Positions 1-12,619 of a stretch of 64,000 nucleotides of DNA are shown piece by piece; the stretch's first letter is position 1, and every line of letters begins with the position of its first letter. Location: the NCBI GenBank assembly GCA_025677815.1, contig JAIXMP010000004.1, positions 1 to 64,000 of the forward strand, in the 5' to 3' direction. The position numbers were made by a program, and so were the translations under genes. The DNA is from Phascolomyces articulosus. Its lineage: Eukaryota > Mucoromycota > Mucoromycetes > Mucorales > Lichtheimiaceae. The notes beneath the pieces are model-generated. The model saw only the letters and a list, made by a program, of their open reading frames with translations. It did not search any database and was not told the DNA's origin.

Positions 1-709
1 TGTAGGGCATATCACTTACCCTTGTTTACTGTTAGAGAATTCTTCAACAATAATTTTATAATGCTACAAAACTTAACAATTCAAGGGGACCCACAAGAAA
101 TGTAGGAACCCTTATTACTGGCAGAACAACATGTCTTTCTCAAGATTTCAAAACGCATGTCAGAAGCCCAACAAGACATATGCAATATCAGCTTAGATGA
201 AATGACCTTTTTGCTCCACAGGAATCATGAAGAAACAACCGAATACCATAACCAACTTTTTCGCATTATGGAGGAAAATATGTTGATGGATGATGGCGCC
301 TTGACATCACTGCTTGTGTTACAAGAAGTGACTACACAAAGCATTGTACAAAAAAATGCAACAGCTTATTATATTCGTAGTTGGACAATCCCACCAGCAA
401 CATTACGCCAGTATCCTTGCAGTTTGGGAAGAAGGCAGCATTAAATTCGAAGAAACTGATGGATGAACCCGGTTTACATTATATCATCCTAATCGACCAA
501 TGTACATACGATATGTTGGTTGTACTACTGGTCACTCTCCCATACAGAGACATATCAATGATAAATATGGTGTTGGTGGTATTCTTGGTAAATTCTACAA
601 TACCTTGAAACATGTTGACATGGCCACTTTTAATGACATGGACATATATGAATTTCGTCATGCACGAGGAATAGAAGGACAGCAAGAAAGGGACTTGAAG
701 GAACTGTGA
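1..709 (+). pseudogene. Broken gene with GIY-YIG nuclease-like C-terminus
   Basis: Coding-like sequence runs in frame 1 from the window edge to about 400, is interrupted by a TAG at 103-105, then continues in frame 2 to the TGA at 707-709, with another TGA at 464-466. It therefore carries two in-frame stops and one frameshift near 395-401. The last part, from 470 on, contains a segment reading YIRYVGCTTG followed by an R-H pair and a D. This resembles the Y-x(n)-YVG-x-T-x(n)-R core of GIY-YIG endonucleases. The N-terminal part has no recognisable domain. The gene starts outside the window. It could be a decayed mobile-element gene or a decayed host gene; the domain call is pattern recognition only. 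Confidence 0.5.
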
Positions 710-1525
710 TATTCTCTATCACAAATAAACCCTAACATAATAATTATATACAGATAAATACAATAACCTTGATATCGAAATAATATTGGATCCATGCATC
801 TATTGTAATACATCGGTACCTTCCCCATGTATAAAGAATAATCCAATAATAAAATTTTATACCCATATAAATTTTATATATCAAATACAGACCCATAAAA
901 ATTAAAGGGATTATAAATATCAATATCTATAAATATACATTAACCTATAGAACCAAGGGTATAGAATAATTTTATATAAATAGTAGTTAATTTTATGATG
1001 TATAGACGGCATCTATATTATTATCATTAAAGATTATAACTGATTTTCACAAGACTCATATTGTTTCTATTTTCTTATTTGCTTTGTTTTATTACCTATA
1101 CTTCAAAAACGCCTTTTCTAACGTATAGTCGGTTCCTTCTGTGGAAAGATACATGATATTCAAAATACAATTTTTTTTGCGCAGAGATATCTAATCAATC
1201 TAATTAACAAGTATAAGATATTTTCTCTAACGTACAAAACATTGCTTGTCGGCATATCCTTTAATTATGGATATATCAACATTACTGTTTTATTATATTT
1301 ATTATTAATTATGTGACGGAATATATATCAGTAGCATTGTTAGAAATTCCACCCAACATCCATCAATAACAAAATATAACATATTGTAAGTCTTGATTCA
1401 TATAAGATTTGACAAATAGTTGCGCGTATTATGTTTGTCAGATCATCAGTGGTATAGGTAATAAATGGTAACGTGCTGCAATTAGATTGTTTATTAGTAA
1501 CGAGCATTTTTTTTTTTAGAAAATA

Positions 1526-1558
<33 letters not shown>

Positions 1559-1817
1559 TTTGTTATTATAGAAAATTAAAATGAAATACAAGAAGGGCAT
1601 AATATTATGTAAATTGTGATGGTTATAGGGTATAATAAAAGTACGGAAACAATTAATATATGGAGAAGAACAAGAATTAAAGATATGTATATATATGCTA
1701 CTATTCCCCTTTTCTGAACGATGGAATTGCTAAAATATGAATTAAGAAAATAAGTATCGTAAAAATTAAAATAAATAGGAAAGAAGGAGAGGTAGGAAAA
1801 AGAAACGATAAAATATT
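710..1817. other. Gene-free AT-rich stretch
   Basis: No convincing coding sequence on either strand. It holds long A/T runs and an (ATT)n microsatellite near 1529-1556. The right end includes the 3' flank of the coiled-coil gene on the minus strand. No tRNA-like or other RNA gene was recognised. Confidence 0.6.
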
Positions 1818-3656
1818 CTATGGAGCCCATTGCCCCAGTTGATGTGCCAATTTGAGATTTTTTCCATACAATACAATTGTATCTTGTTCAAGTTTGACGA
1901 CTTTTGCCTCCAGGGTTGCTATCGTCATTCTTAAGCCTTTTTCTTCTGTTTCCCATTCATTAAGCCGTTTTTGACATTTTTGTTCTGCGGCTCGCTTTAA
2001 TGATTCGACTCGGTTAATGGTTAATGCATCTTGCTGTCGTCGTTTTTCTAGTACATCCATTTGGCTTTCTTGCTCCGCAATTGTACCAGCCAATTCTCTC
2101 ACTTGACGCGATACTTGGACCTTGAACGTTTCTTTTTCATGATAATATTTGGCAGCCGCTTGTTGTTCCCAATGTGTACGTTCGTCTAAAAGTTGTTGTA
2201 ATGTTGCTTCTAAATCTTGAATTTTTATATTGCGTTCGGCAAGAATAGTTTGCTTACAATTGCATTTTGGTACTATTTTTGCATGTTCCAGTTCTCGTTG
2301 TTTTTCGAACAGCAAATTATTAGCAGATTGTAATTTGAGTTCCAGCTCGGTAATGGTTTTCTGTGCTTGGGTGAGCATAATGGATGCTTCTTGGTAAACC
2401 TTTTCTCGCTCATCATCAATGGGTGATTTAGTATCTTTATTATTTTGTTGATCGTCTTCGGATGACACAACTGATAGCCGATCACTTGTTGATTTTTCGT
2501 CGTAAACTTTTTCGATATTGTCATTATTATGCTCTGCAGTTGTAGATGCTGTTGCCTGCATTGTCGTGAGTTTTGCTTCAACAATTTCAAGTTTTTGTTC
2601 CACTTGATTCTTATCATATTTGCATGCTGTTAAGGCTGTTTCTAATTCATTTATGCGTGTAATTAATGGTTTACGCGCACTATCCAATTTTTGTTGTATG
2701 CGTGTTTCTAACTCGTCGCCATTGTCCTGAGCATTAAATATTGGGATATTGGAAACCTGGTTTTGCTTCTTTTGTTGATAGTTGTGAAAATGATCGCCGA
2801 CAATACGTTTTCTCTGCTGCTTTGACCGTACTGGAAAACTGCGATGGTTACTCAAAATTGACGAATTTACTTGCCGAACCACGTGGCGTTTGTCTACTTT
2901 CAGATCAGCCCACGATTCTAGGTACATCTGCATCTGTGTGCAGAATGCTGACATGGCTTCGTTATTGTTTTCTGTTACCGAAGGGTCTTTTGATGATGAC
3001 AATTGAAATTGGTATACCATACCAAGAAGTCGTTGAACACGTATACTTTCATGACGGTGTATTCGATTTTGTTGTTGTCGTTTTTGTTTATTATAATGGC
3101 GAGATCGTGGCAATGTAGATTGATTTTGTTGTTTGTCTTCTCGTTTTTGTTGTTGATATTGTACGTTTATATTGTTTATAAAATAAGAGTCTTGCTCTTC
3201 TTGAATAACATCAGATGTACTATGGTTGTTATTGCTGTGGTGAGCAAAAGCTGCAAGTTTACTAAACAATTTGCCACTATTCGTTGGTGTACTCGTCGAA
3301 GAGGATATAGGTGTAGTAATTGAATTTGGTGGCAAACTTGTACGATGATGCATACTACTTTTTATTTTTTTAGGACTGATTGAACGACGAGGCATAAAAA
3401 ATTCGCTACTACGTTTGTTGTTATTCTGTATACTGCTGGGTCTAGAAAAAGTTGAAGACCAAGAGGATGAGAGTGACCATCGATGATTATTCAAGTGTGG
3501 GGTTGAAATAGAATGGTCTGGTGTTGTCCAGCTTGTAGGCGTATTAAGAGCAGTATCTGTTTCTGAAGCATAATCTATAGCTGAATCTTCTGCAAATGTT
3601 AATGCATGAGGTGGAGGTGCTGGTGGTGGTCCTCGAGACGACATAAAGTCTGTCAT
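1818..3656 (-). CDS. Uncharacterised coiled-coil protein, 612 residues
   Basis: Single-exon gene. The ATG at 3654-3656 is chosen because upstream codons in the same frame translate an implausible phenylalanine-rich run across an A-rich 5' flank. Residues 1-200 are polar and rich in Ser, Pro, Asn and Gln, with a proline run (PPPAPPP) near the start and a basic SPKKIKSS motif. From about residue 330 to the end the protein is rich in E, K, Q and L with heptad-like spacing. This suggests a long coiled coil, interrupted near residue 450 by a CNCK motif. The C-terminus ends GQWAP. I do not recognise the family; a cytoskeletal or spindle-pole scaffold is possible but only a guess. The stop TAG is 1818-1820. 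Confidence 0.75.
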   Translation of the reverse strand: MTDFMSSRGPPPAPPPHALTFAEDSAIDYASETDTALNTPTSWTTPDHSISTPHLNNHRWSLSSSWSSTFSRPSSIQNNNKRSSEFFMPRRSISPKKIKSSMHHRTSLPPNSITTPISSSTSTPTNSGKLFSKLAAFAHHSNNNHSTSDVIQEEQDSYFINNINVQYQQQKREDKQQNQSTLPRSRHYNKQKRQQQNRIHRHESIRVQRLLGMVYQFQLSSSKDPSVTENNNEAMSAFCTQMQMYLESWADLKVDKRHVVRQVNSSILSNHRSFPVRSKQQRKRIVGDHFHNYQQKKQNQVSNIPIFNAQDNGDELETRIQQKLDSARKPLITRINELETALTACKYDKNQVEQKLEIVEAKLTTMQATASTTAEHNNDNIEKVYDEKSTSDRLSVVSSEDDQQNNKDTKSPIDDEREKVYQEASIMLTQAQKTITELELKLQSANNLLFEKQRELEHAKIVPKCNCKQTILAERNIKIQDLEATLQQLLDERTHWEQQAAAKYYHEKETFKVQVSRQVRELAGTIAEQESQMDVLEKRRQQDALTINRVESLKRAAEQKCQKRLNEWETEEKGLRMTIATLEAKVVKLEQDTIVLYGKNLKLAHQLGQWAP

Positions 3657-4212
3657 TGTTGCAGCAGTAAAAAAAAGACGACCAAAAACAAAAAAAAAAA
3701 AAAAAGTTAAAAAGAGAAAAAGGAAAAGAAAAAAATAAAGGCGGGGAAAAAAGTGAACTAATGGATGAATTAATAGTTGTCGTTGTATTTTGTTCGGTGG
3801 CAAATTAGGTACTGCTTATGCTGAGTCCCTTTCTTAACAGTCAACACGTAGGATGAAATAATAAATTAGTCCAATGCTTTTACATCGGCCCGAAATATAG
3901 TTTTACTTGGCAAAGCCATATTCATTTGTTGCTTTCCTTCCATTGTCGGTTTCTTGCTTCGTTGTCAAGATACGCAAATAGGCAGCCATGCAACCATTGT
4001 TACACAGTCGTATTACCACGAGTCAACTAATTGAACTAATAAAAGTATTAATGAAATAATGGGCAGTGATAAGTAGTAGATTATTTTCTTTTCTCAATAT
4101 TATAACATATTGAGCATCATGTCTACATTTTATTTTATCATATGTGTACAGTTAATTAATATTTTTTCTTCTATGTACTATGCAAATCAATTTATAATTC
4201 AATTTTTTTTTT
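3657..4212. other. Intergenic region between STT4 and coiled-coil gene
   Basis: Contains the presumed promoter and 5' UTR of the minus-strand coiled-coil gene, with A-rich runs at 3669-3740, and the 3' flank of STT4. No coding sequence or RNA gene seen. Confidence 0.6.
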
Positions 4213-7200
4213 CTAGTATGGAATTCCATTGGTAAGTTTTTGAAAGTAGTCATACAGTACAGTACGTTGATTCTCAAAAGAATCACGAATTCTCATCATG
4301 ATAAAATTAGCTGCTATTCTTTCAGACTTGTCAAGTTGAAAACGTAATCTCATCCGTCGAATAGTTTCGCCTTTAAAACAGGGTAATCCAGATTCAAGCA
4401 TAAGTGCAACGGTTTGGCATATTTGATCAGCAAATGGTCGACTTGCAAGGTAAGCTTTTACCACTAGTTCGGAAAACTGTTTGAAAGCTTGTTCATCACT
4501 ATCTCCTCCCATAACCTATTATATTTAATTATTGAACCCCATACGTAAAATTGTTTATTTAACCAAAAAAAGAAGAAGTTGGTTGATTGTTTTACTATCG
4601 TCATGGTATAGTCGTTGCTTAATATTTTACCTGTATCATTTCAGTTGTGAGTTTAAATGGGGAACTTTCAAATGTTATACCACCTGGTGCAATATCGAAT
4701 ATGAATCCAAAATCTATATAAAATATCACAAGAATTATTATCACGGTTACTATAAATAAATACTCTTATTGTTTCCAATTTGTATTTTTTTTGGAATTTT
4801 CTTTCCATCTATTATTTACCAATATGAAGAATATGTCCTTCATCATCCAACATAATGTTACCATTATGCCTATCTTTGAATTGAAGTAAATATGAGAGTA
4901 CGGAATACGCTGCAAGACTCTGTACAAAATTAGTTCGAGCTTTCTGGAATTGAACAGAATCAGGACCACCATATTTTGCCACGAAGTACTCATACATATT
5001 GTTGACTTTTTCTCGGCCTAATTGATCTCGAGAAATCGCATTTTTTATGACATCAATAACACCTTGCCCTGGTGCAGTTGCAACAACACGGTATGGGAAT
5101 AAGTAGAGGTCTAACCCAACAGACGTAAAAATATTTTTAAATATGGCAATTAATTGTAATGCCAATACATCTTGTCGACAGTCATCTCCCACTTTAAAAA
5201 TAGCACTTAAGAGTATCTCTCCTTCCATTTTTTTAATTTTGAAAGTTGCCATAAATGGAGCCTATTGAAAAAAAAAGAAAATTCAGTGTATACTATAATA
5301 TATACTCTACGCTTAAAAAATCAGATAGTATTATATATACCTTGGCGTGACTTTGCAATGGTTTTCCAGATTTCCGTAGAATATCAACAACTACACCATC
5401 TGGGTTACTAGGGAGATAAACACCTTTATCCACTTCAATTTTACCTAGCTCTTGATCCAATCGTTCCTAAGAAGGTATAATAGTTAAACAAGTAAACTTA
5501 TTACAAAATGCCCGTGTGATGTAAAACAGTTAAAAAATATATATGTAAAAATCATGGCATGATACCTTTTGCTTTGGTTTCTTTTCACTTTGTCCTAGCT
5601 TGATATATTCCTTGAGGTAACCCGAAATAGCAGTAACTTTATTGAAAAATGAAAATTCTCTTTCATAAAATTCGCGATCATCTCCTGTAAAAGAATCCGT
5701 CAATCGTTTAATGACACGCTCCAGTGTAGGTTTTAATGGATCTGACTAAAAATCATATCCATATGTAAATAGTTCATTCTGTAAAGTAACACATGCTTTC
5801 ATTTTTTCACTTTAAATACAGCGTAGGACCTAGGATTACCTTTTCACATCCTTTATCAGCATCCAAATAAAAATTTGCTTGCATGTTCCAAATTATTTGA
5901 TGAGCAAATAATTGCGATTCTTGCCCTGCTTCCATAATATATTTTTCAACATAACCATACTCATCATGCCGCAGAGCCTGAACAATTTGAGGTACATAAA
6001 AAAATACCAAATCAACAGGGAAATACTCAAGTGACCGCATAGCATACTGTAGGATATTTGGATTTTCTTTGAAAGCTGGAAGAAAATAGTTCGCTGCTGT
6101 GATTGGTGATACTGGCTCCCAATATTGTAGATGCTAACAAAAAAAAAAAAAGCCTCAATAATTGTATATTCTAATAACTCACTGTTTACCGTCACAAATT
6201 ATTAATTTACCTTGAGATCAAGTCTAGCATCTGGTTGAATACCGTCACCGAGTAAGAGGACCAGTGCTTCGGGTAAATCAATCACATCAAGCGTATTGTT
6301 CGCAATTAATTGATGTAATTCCTTATAAACAATAGGCTGGATAAATCTGGCTTTAAGTTGGATCGCAAGCTTCGGTGATAGTTCCCATGCAAAACAAATT
6401 ATTTTCTTCCAAACATCCTAATATTAGTATTGAAATAACCAGTAAGATATTAGTAAGTTGAGCGCATTATAATCCCATACAACAAAATAAGCAGCGTAAT
6501 TAATATTATATTTTGATAAGTATTCTTACATCATTTGTCATATCCTTTCCTACAGTTCCCACAAATGTTGGTGGATGCCCATGACCCATATCATTGAGTG
6601 GATTACACCAAACAGAGAGGCTTGAAAGTTCGCTTTCAAGAAATAATAATAAAAGTTTTTTCTTTGAAATATGTTGTTTGATAATATCATCTTTCGTTTT
6701 ATCTAATTTGGAACAATTTTATAAATGAATATCATGTTATACTGTTCTGATTAATAATTAAAAAAAAACAATATTAGCTATAGATACCATCCACAAATTT
6801 GTATAAACCTGCTGCAATTTGTGAATTGGAAGAGCGTAACGGAGAACTTGTTAATATATGTGCTAATCGTGGCATATCCCGAGTTACTGCATTGTATACA
6901 TCACTTAAAAGTTTATATTCTTGTAAAATGTAACTTTTACGTGATCCATAATGCCATCTATAAATGATATATAATAAATCTTAGCTTTAAATGTCACAAA
7001 CGAGCCATTAAATATAAATAAAGCTTTCCTTTACTTTGATGATTGTGAGAACCAACAGAATGCCGAATCGTAGACAAGTGTTCTGAATTTGTGTTCGGCA
7101 ACCGCTTCCATACGAAATGATTGAAGGATGCGGAGCCCTAGAAGAATTAAATGAAACCTTGGTTGTCGGGATAACGAGTGTGTACTATATAATAATAATA

Positions 7201-10200
7201 AAATAATAAGACAATATATGAAGAAATTAATTAAATCTATCATATACAATTAGTGTAAAGCAAAATCATTGTCGTTACCTCATTAACCTTGTATTTCGAA
7301 AAGTCTCTTCTAATAAACGCATAAAAAGACCGACGATGTATTTATCATGGTGACATATCGCATTCAAACGACTTTGCAGAAATGAAATCCAGGTGATATG
7401 AGGTGCAAAAAGTGAAAGTGCTTCCATTTCAGTTTCTTGACGGACTGATGGATTTGAAGGTGCGTAAGTCATTATATTATCAAAAGGATCCTTGTAGCTG
7501 TATTTTCAAAATATATATATTATATCGTGAGATAGGAGTTTATTTATAACCATGCTATTCATTTTTATGCACAGTATAAAAATGTTTTCTAACCTAAGAA
7601 GGGGTGAGAATAGCCCTTTACGGTGTCGATGTGACCATCGCCACATATTTAACATCTCTACCATAAGTCGTTTTTCAACGTCGGGACGTTCTACCAAAAC
7701 CCAATTCCAGATATTGGTCCCAATTTCAATTGATTCAACCGTAAATATACGTGCTGGGATGCGTACGAGATAGCTCACAAGGTCTGGATGGACCTATCAA
7801 GGGTATAAAAACGTATGTTCAGTATATGGGATTTGAATAAATCATAATAATTAGTATGCGCTATCATCTATCGTAAAACAAAGAGTAGTATAATATGAGA
7901 AAAGAGGAAACAGGGGCATAATACAAACATATTTCAGAGACACTGCAGCTGCTGCTGCTCTGAGCATCACTCTATTAAGCCGTTGGATAGACACAGGTTT
8001 ATTATTCTTGACGTCCTCAAACATTTCTTGCAATATACCCATTCCAAATGGTTCTTGATTATCACAGCAAGTATTAAGTGTACCAGTACCCGGAAGTTTA
8101 TCTAGTAAATAAAAAAAACATTATCAATCTTCTTTGATAATTTCTAAAAGCAGATATTTTCATTTGTATTTACCTTGGTTCCTATCCAATGCAGCAATGT
8201 AGCTCATACCATTAATTTCACCTGTATAATATCTTCTTGATGTAAACCCATATACAAAATCAGAGGCATCGTCTGGTTCAACAGTTGGTACTTTGGGTGC
8301 AAAACCTTTTTTTTTATATAATAAATAACAATTAAATCATAGTTATGTATTTTTTCTCATTTTAATTGAAAGACTACGATACATGACAAAAAAAAAAGCC
8401 AGTATAATTTTAATAGTCGTAATAACGTACCAACACTCAATTGATTTTTTGCTGCTGATTTTCCAATATCTAATGCCAGTGAACGTCCCAAATGAATGGA
8501 GTCAATTGGCATACCAGAATCATATCGATTAAACTCTGCAAGGTAATCCTGTAGTAGGCTGGTCACCTCCAGTGGTGCAAGATCCATCGATATTTGTAAC
8601 CATTTTTTTGCATGATCATACAAGCTGGTACAAAGCTCCCTGCGATAGACATACGAATCACCTAGCTCCAATGTCACACCTGCACGTTTCGATGTGAAGT
8701 GAAATATAGGTGTATACTATTATAGACCATGCCAGCCCAGATAAAATAATATATTGAGTGTCCTTTCTCGTATCATACTATTTTCAGTTTACTTTTAAGC
8801 AAAGTAGACCCATTACCTCATCGCGATACTCAGCTTCAGAGCTTAACCATAGAAGTTGTACCAACTCTAGTAGTAATGTAATAAGCGATTTTTTGGCGAA
8901 AATCTGAGGAAATGCATTAACCATTCTATTAGAAATCTTGAGTGCTAACAGATGAACACGTCGAAGTCGATGGCAGCAGGATATAAGTAATTCATGCATC
9001 TGATGATAAAGATCATTTTCAAGTGATTGGATTGCTGCCTTTTGTAATGCATCACGAACAAAAATATCTACAACACGATCCAGGATAGACTCCAAACAAT
9101 GGTCGAGTGGTGTATCTGGTGTAACACCATCACTCTTGAAATACCGTAAAATATAACTGCAATCGCCCATCTGTCCACGCATTGTCTCGACGTAATATAT
9201 ACTTAGTGTAAAAATAACCTGAGAGAATGACATGTATTTGATATCATACAAGTTGCCCATAATCAATCCTTGTAAATTTTGTCGCATTTGTGTCATCATG
9301 GAAGGAGATATTTCACCTGCACTAAGAACAGTGTTGTATTCGAGGTCGCTTTCAAGATGATCTGTAGTGGATTCAATGACAAGAGCGGGTGATTTTCTGG
9401 CAATACCTAGCATGGCTTCGCGCCATTCACGCTCCCATAATGAATCGGATGTAAAGCCAAAATAAACACACTGAAGCCAAGTATTGCGGAAAAGAACAAC
9501 GGTTTCTTCTTTTGGATCGATATGTGGATTAAAATTATCATGGGCTAATAATGCATACATTACTGGAAGTAAGCAACTGAGTCTTGCCTTCAATGGGATC
9601 GATGGATCTCCTCCTCCTTCCATTTCTTTTTTTTTTCTGGCATCCTTCTTCGCAAGGTCAACAATCATACGTTCAATAAGAATCCCATTCTCATTAAAGA
9701 GGGTGAGAATGTTTTGTAAGTAGGTACAACAAAGATCAGGTCGCTTATTGAGATTTTTGGCAAGATCAAGCTGTGCTTTCAATACCTATGGTTACATTAT
9801 AACATTGTTTATTATTAGATATTTAAGTGTTAAAAATAGCACAAAAAAATAATTACCGCATTAAACATTGCTTCGTTTACATCCATAGTTTTGGAAGATA
9901 CCAATGATTCACGATGAAGAAGAGAAAACAAATTGATAATATCGACAAAGGTAGATTGTGGGCTTACGAGTGCCAATTGGACTAGTTGATCCATAATAGT
10001 GGATCTTGCTGGTGATGGTAATAACGTTCGTCTTAAAAGAACCATTGTAAAAGCTTGTGCAGTAATCTAAAGATCCATTATTGTAAACAGGTTAATATCA
10101 ATCATATCCAAATTTACCTAAAAAAATGATAAGTATCTTATGTGTACATACTTCGTCATCTCGTAAATGAACAGCTACACCAATAATAGCTGCCATTTGT

Positions 10201-12459
10201 TGCCTCTGTCGCTCTTGATAAGATGCGTCGGCTTGATTTCCTTTCACCATAGTAACGTCTTGCTCCATATCATCATCATACCTAGTCATTTCATTTAAAA
10301 GTGCATATAGTGTCGATATTGCTGCTTGTGATCTTTGAGAAGGCGGTCTCGACTATATGTTGATGTTGGAATTAATGATAAATGATATAATAATTATTAG
10401 AGAGAGTGGTATCATAGAAATGGCTAAATATTATTTTTTGCTGTTACCTGGACACACTGCGCAAGTCGAACAATAACGATTTGTCGAATAGTTGACTTTT
10501 CTAGATCTTCGTTACATGTCATATCGAGAAATTTGAAACTCGCAGTGACTAAAAGTTTACGAATTTTATGTATCATTGCACTTGTTCGGTTCGGAAAGCT
10601 ATTTTTTTTTTCAAAAAAAAAGTGCGTAGAAAGTGTAACTTAGTGAAAAATCAACATTGGAGTAAAATAATTGTTATTACTTGATTGCAATTATTGTGGC
10701 AGCGTCCAATGCAGCAATAGAAACCCATGGATGGTTTTCTTGGCCCAATACACAATCAAACAATCCTTCATCAATATGATTAATTAATGATTCATCAACT
10801 TGGCCAAGACGCACAGATGCTAATGCAGCGACGTGCTAATGATAAAAACATATAAAGGTTCTTTTCGTTACATATTCTTTTTTTTAGCCCTATATATTTT
10901 TTTCCACAAAAAAAATAACTTACCAAACTCAAACCCATAATTTCATGCATATAACCATCCTTTTCTTGTTTCTTCCCTGCTTTATGATTTTCTTGAAAAT
11001 AATGTTTTGCATCTGCATAATATCCAAGGCTCATGACATAGATGGTGTTCAATCTTTGAGCAGTATCAGGGTCAATTTGTTCCATTTCTGTAATTATTTG
11101 TGGCAGTTGTTTTTGTCGTGTTTGCATAACAGTTGTCATGGATGGTGATAAATGTGCATTATCTTCATTCTCAGTGGTATTGATGTATTCATGTTGAGTC
11201 CGTTCCATAAGGATATTCCATGCTGGCTTAATCTCGGTAGTTAGATATAGATCTTTATATTTTGGATGAAACCTCCTGTATTCTTCCTCCTGATAAGACG
11301 TGGCTGTTGCTGGTGAATAGATAACACTAGCATGGGCAACAATACGAGCCAGTGTATTTCGCCAAATGATCAATAAATCATAAATCATTCTGTTACCACT
11401 GAGTGGCATATGACTGTTCCAATACATGCAAAGAATGCGTCGACTGTCACTGCTTGCATCATTATTTTCGAGGCAGTATTTTACAGCTCCTCGAACTGTA
11501 TCCAGGACATGGTCATTGATAAGTGAGCGTGTATTGATACATATGGCTGCTAGTTGTTCAGGCTTAAATATAAAGCGAGAAAGTTGAAAAGCACGTAATA
11601 ATCCAGCATATGCAGGTAGAACAAATGAAACAGTATATTCAGCTATATATTGTGTAGAGATTTAGTATTATTTATATTATCGGTGGTAGTATATAGTAAA
11701 CTAATATATTACCATCTTCTTCATCTATCAATTCAATGATCCGTCTTGCTAAACTCCATAAGACTGACATGATATTATCACTTAATTTTGGATTTTTATA
11801 AGCTATTTCTAGTAGACCAGATGATAATGTAAATGCTGCTTTGTCTACCAACGAAATGGAAGATGGAATATCATCTATAGTTACACTAAATGTTAGCTTC
11901 ATTCTCAAAGTATAACTCCTATCATTAAGGTATACCTAACAAATATATCAAATTTACCTTCTCTGACAATTGGTTTATACCATTTGAACGCAGGAAGATA
12001 TCGTATGTATGCAATTAATCGAGAAATAATTTGATGTTTCTTGAGTTCTGGGTCACATGATGTGCAACAAATGTAGTTAACCAGTGCATTAAGTGACTCT
12101 AAATTTCTTGGGGTCTGTTTTTTGTAGAATAGTTGAATGTTATACAAAATTCATGCAGTTGCTAAAACAATAAATATTCTATCACTAACCATAATACCCA
12201 GTGATATGTTATTCGGAACATCTTTTCGCGTAAAAATATCATATCCACTATCAACCGGAACAAAAGGACATGATGAAACGAGTCGATCAATTTCGGTTTC
12301 ATTAGCAAGTGATCGCGAATCTGCAAGTACATTGGACAAACTTTCGAGAATTCGACCATGTAAACTTCCGCATGATCTATAAAAAATAAACTTTTGTTAC
12401 TAACAGCTTGTTTATATATTGCAGAATATTTTTTTTTGAAAGAAGGAGTATTACGCCAT
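4213..12459 (-). CDS. STT4: Phosphatidylinositol 4-kinase type III alpha (STT4)
   Basis: Makes phosphatidylinositol 4-phosphate at the plasma membrane. Exons read on the minus strand: 12459-12455, 12376-12190, 12114-11958, 11874-11713, 11642-10924, 10835-10681, 10598-10448, 10352-10152, 10066-9857, 9785-8817, 8716-8431, 8305-8174, 8101-7929, 7793-7594, 7497-7279, 7157-7035, 6957-6788, 6702-6530, 6417-6211, 6133-5840, 5745-5566, 5466-5341, 5261-4820, 4713-4631, 4515-4213. All phases join, giving about 2008 residues (yeast Stt4 is 1900). The helical PIK region carries FFYVPQIVQ. The kinase domain shows [10 protein letters not shown], the catalytic loop DRHNGN near residue 1863 and DFG near 1881. 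The protein ends with the family signature LTNGIPY. The first coding exon is only ATGGC. The donor of the exon ending at 7279 is ambiguous with 7288. Confidence 0.95.
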
Positions 12460-12619
12460 AGGTGATTACGAGAGTTCTTTTGATAATTAATAACAATAAT
12501 ATTAGTGATTGACAGGTTAAAAAAAAGAAATGATAAATCCAGATGCAGGAAATATTCAAAGACAACAACCACAGAAATAATAAAAAGAAAAAAATAACAG
12601 TTGAAATATAAATATTTTT

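Noticed and set aside
3657..3803. N-terminal extension of the coiled-coil gene with a phenylalanine-rich stretch
   Set aside because: It would start at TTG and read an A-rich 5' flank in antisense; the ATG at 3654-3656 gives a normal start.
12377..12572. Extra N-terminal exon for STT4 read through the 12380-12454 region
   Set aside because: The frame that runs through is out of phase with STT4; splicing ATGGC to 12376 restores phase exactly.
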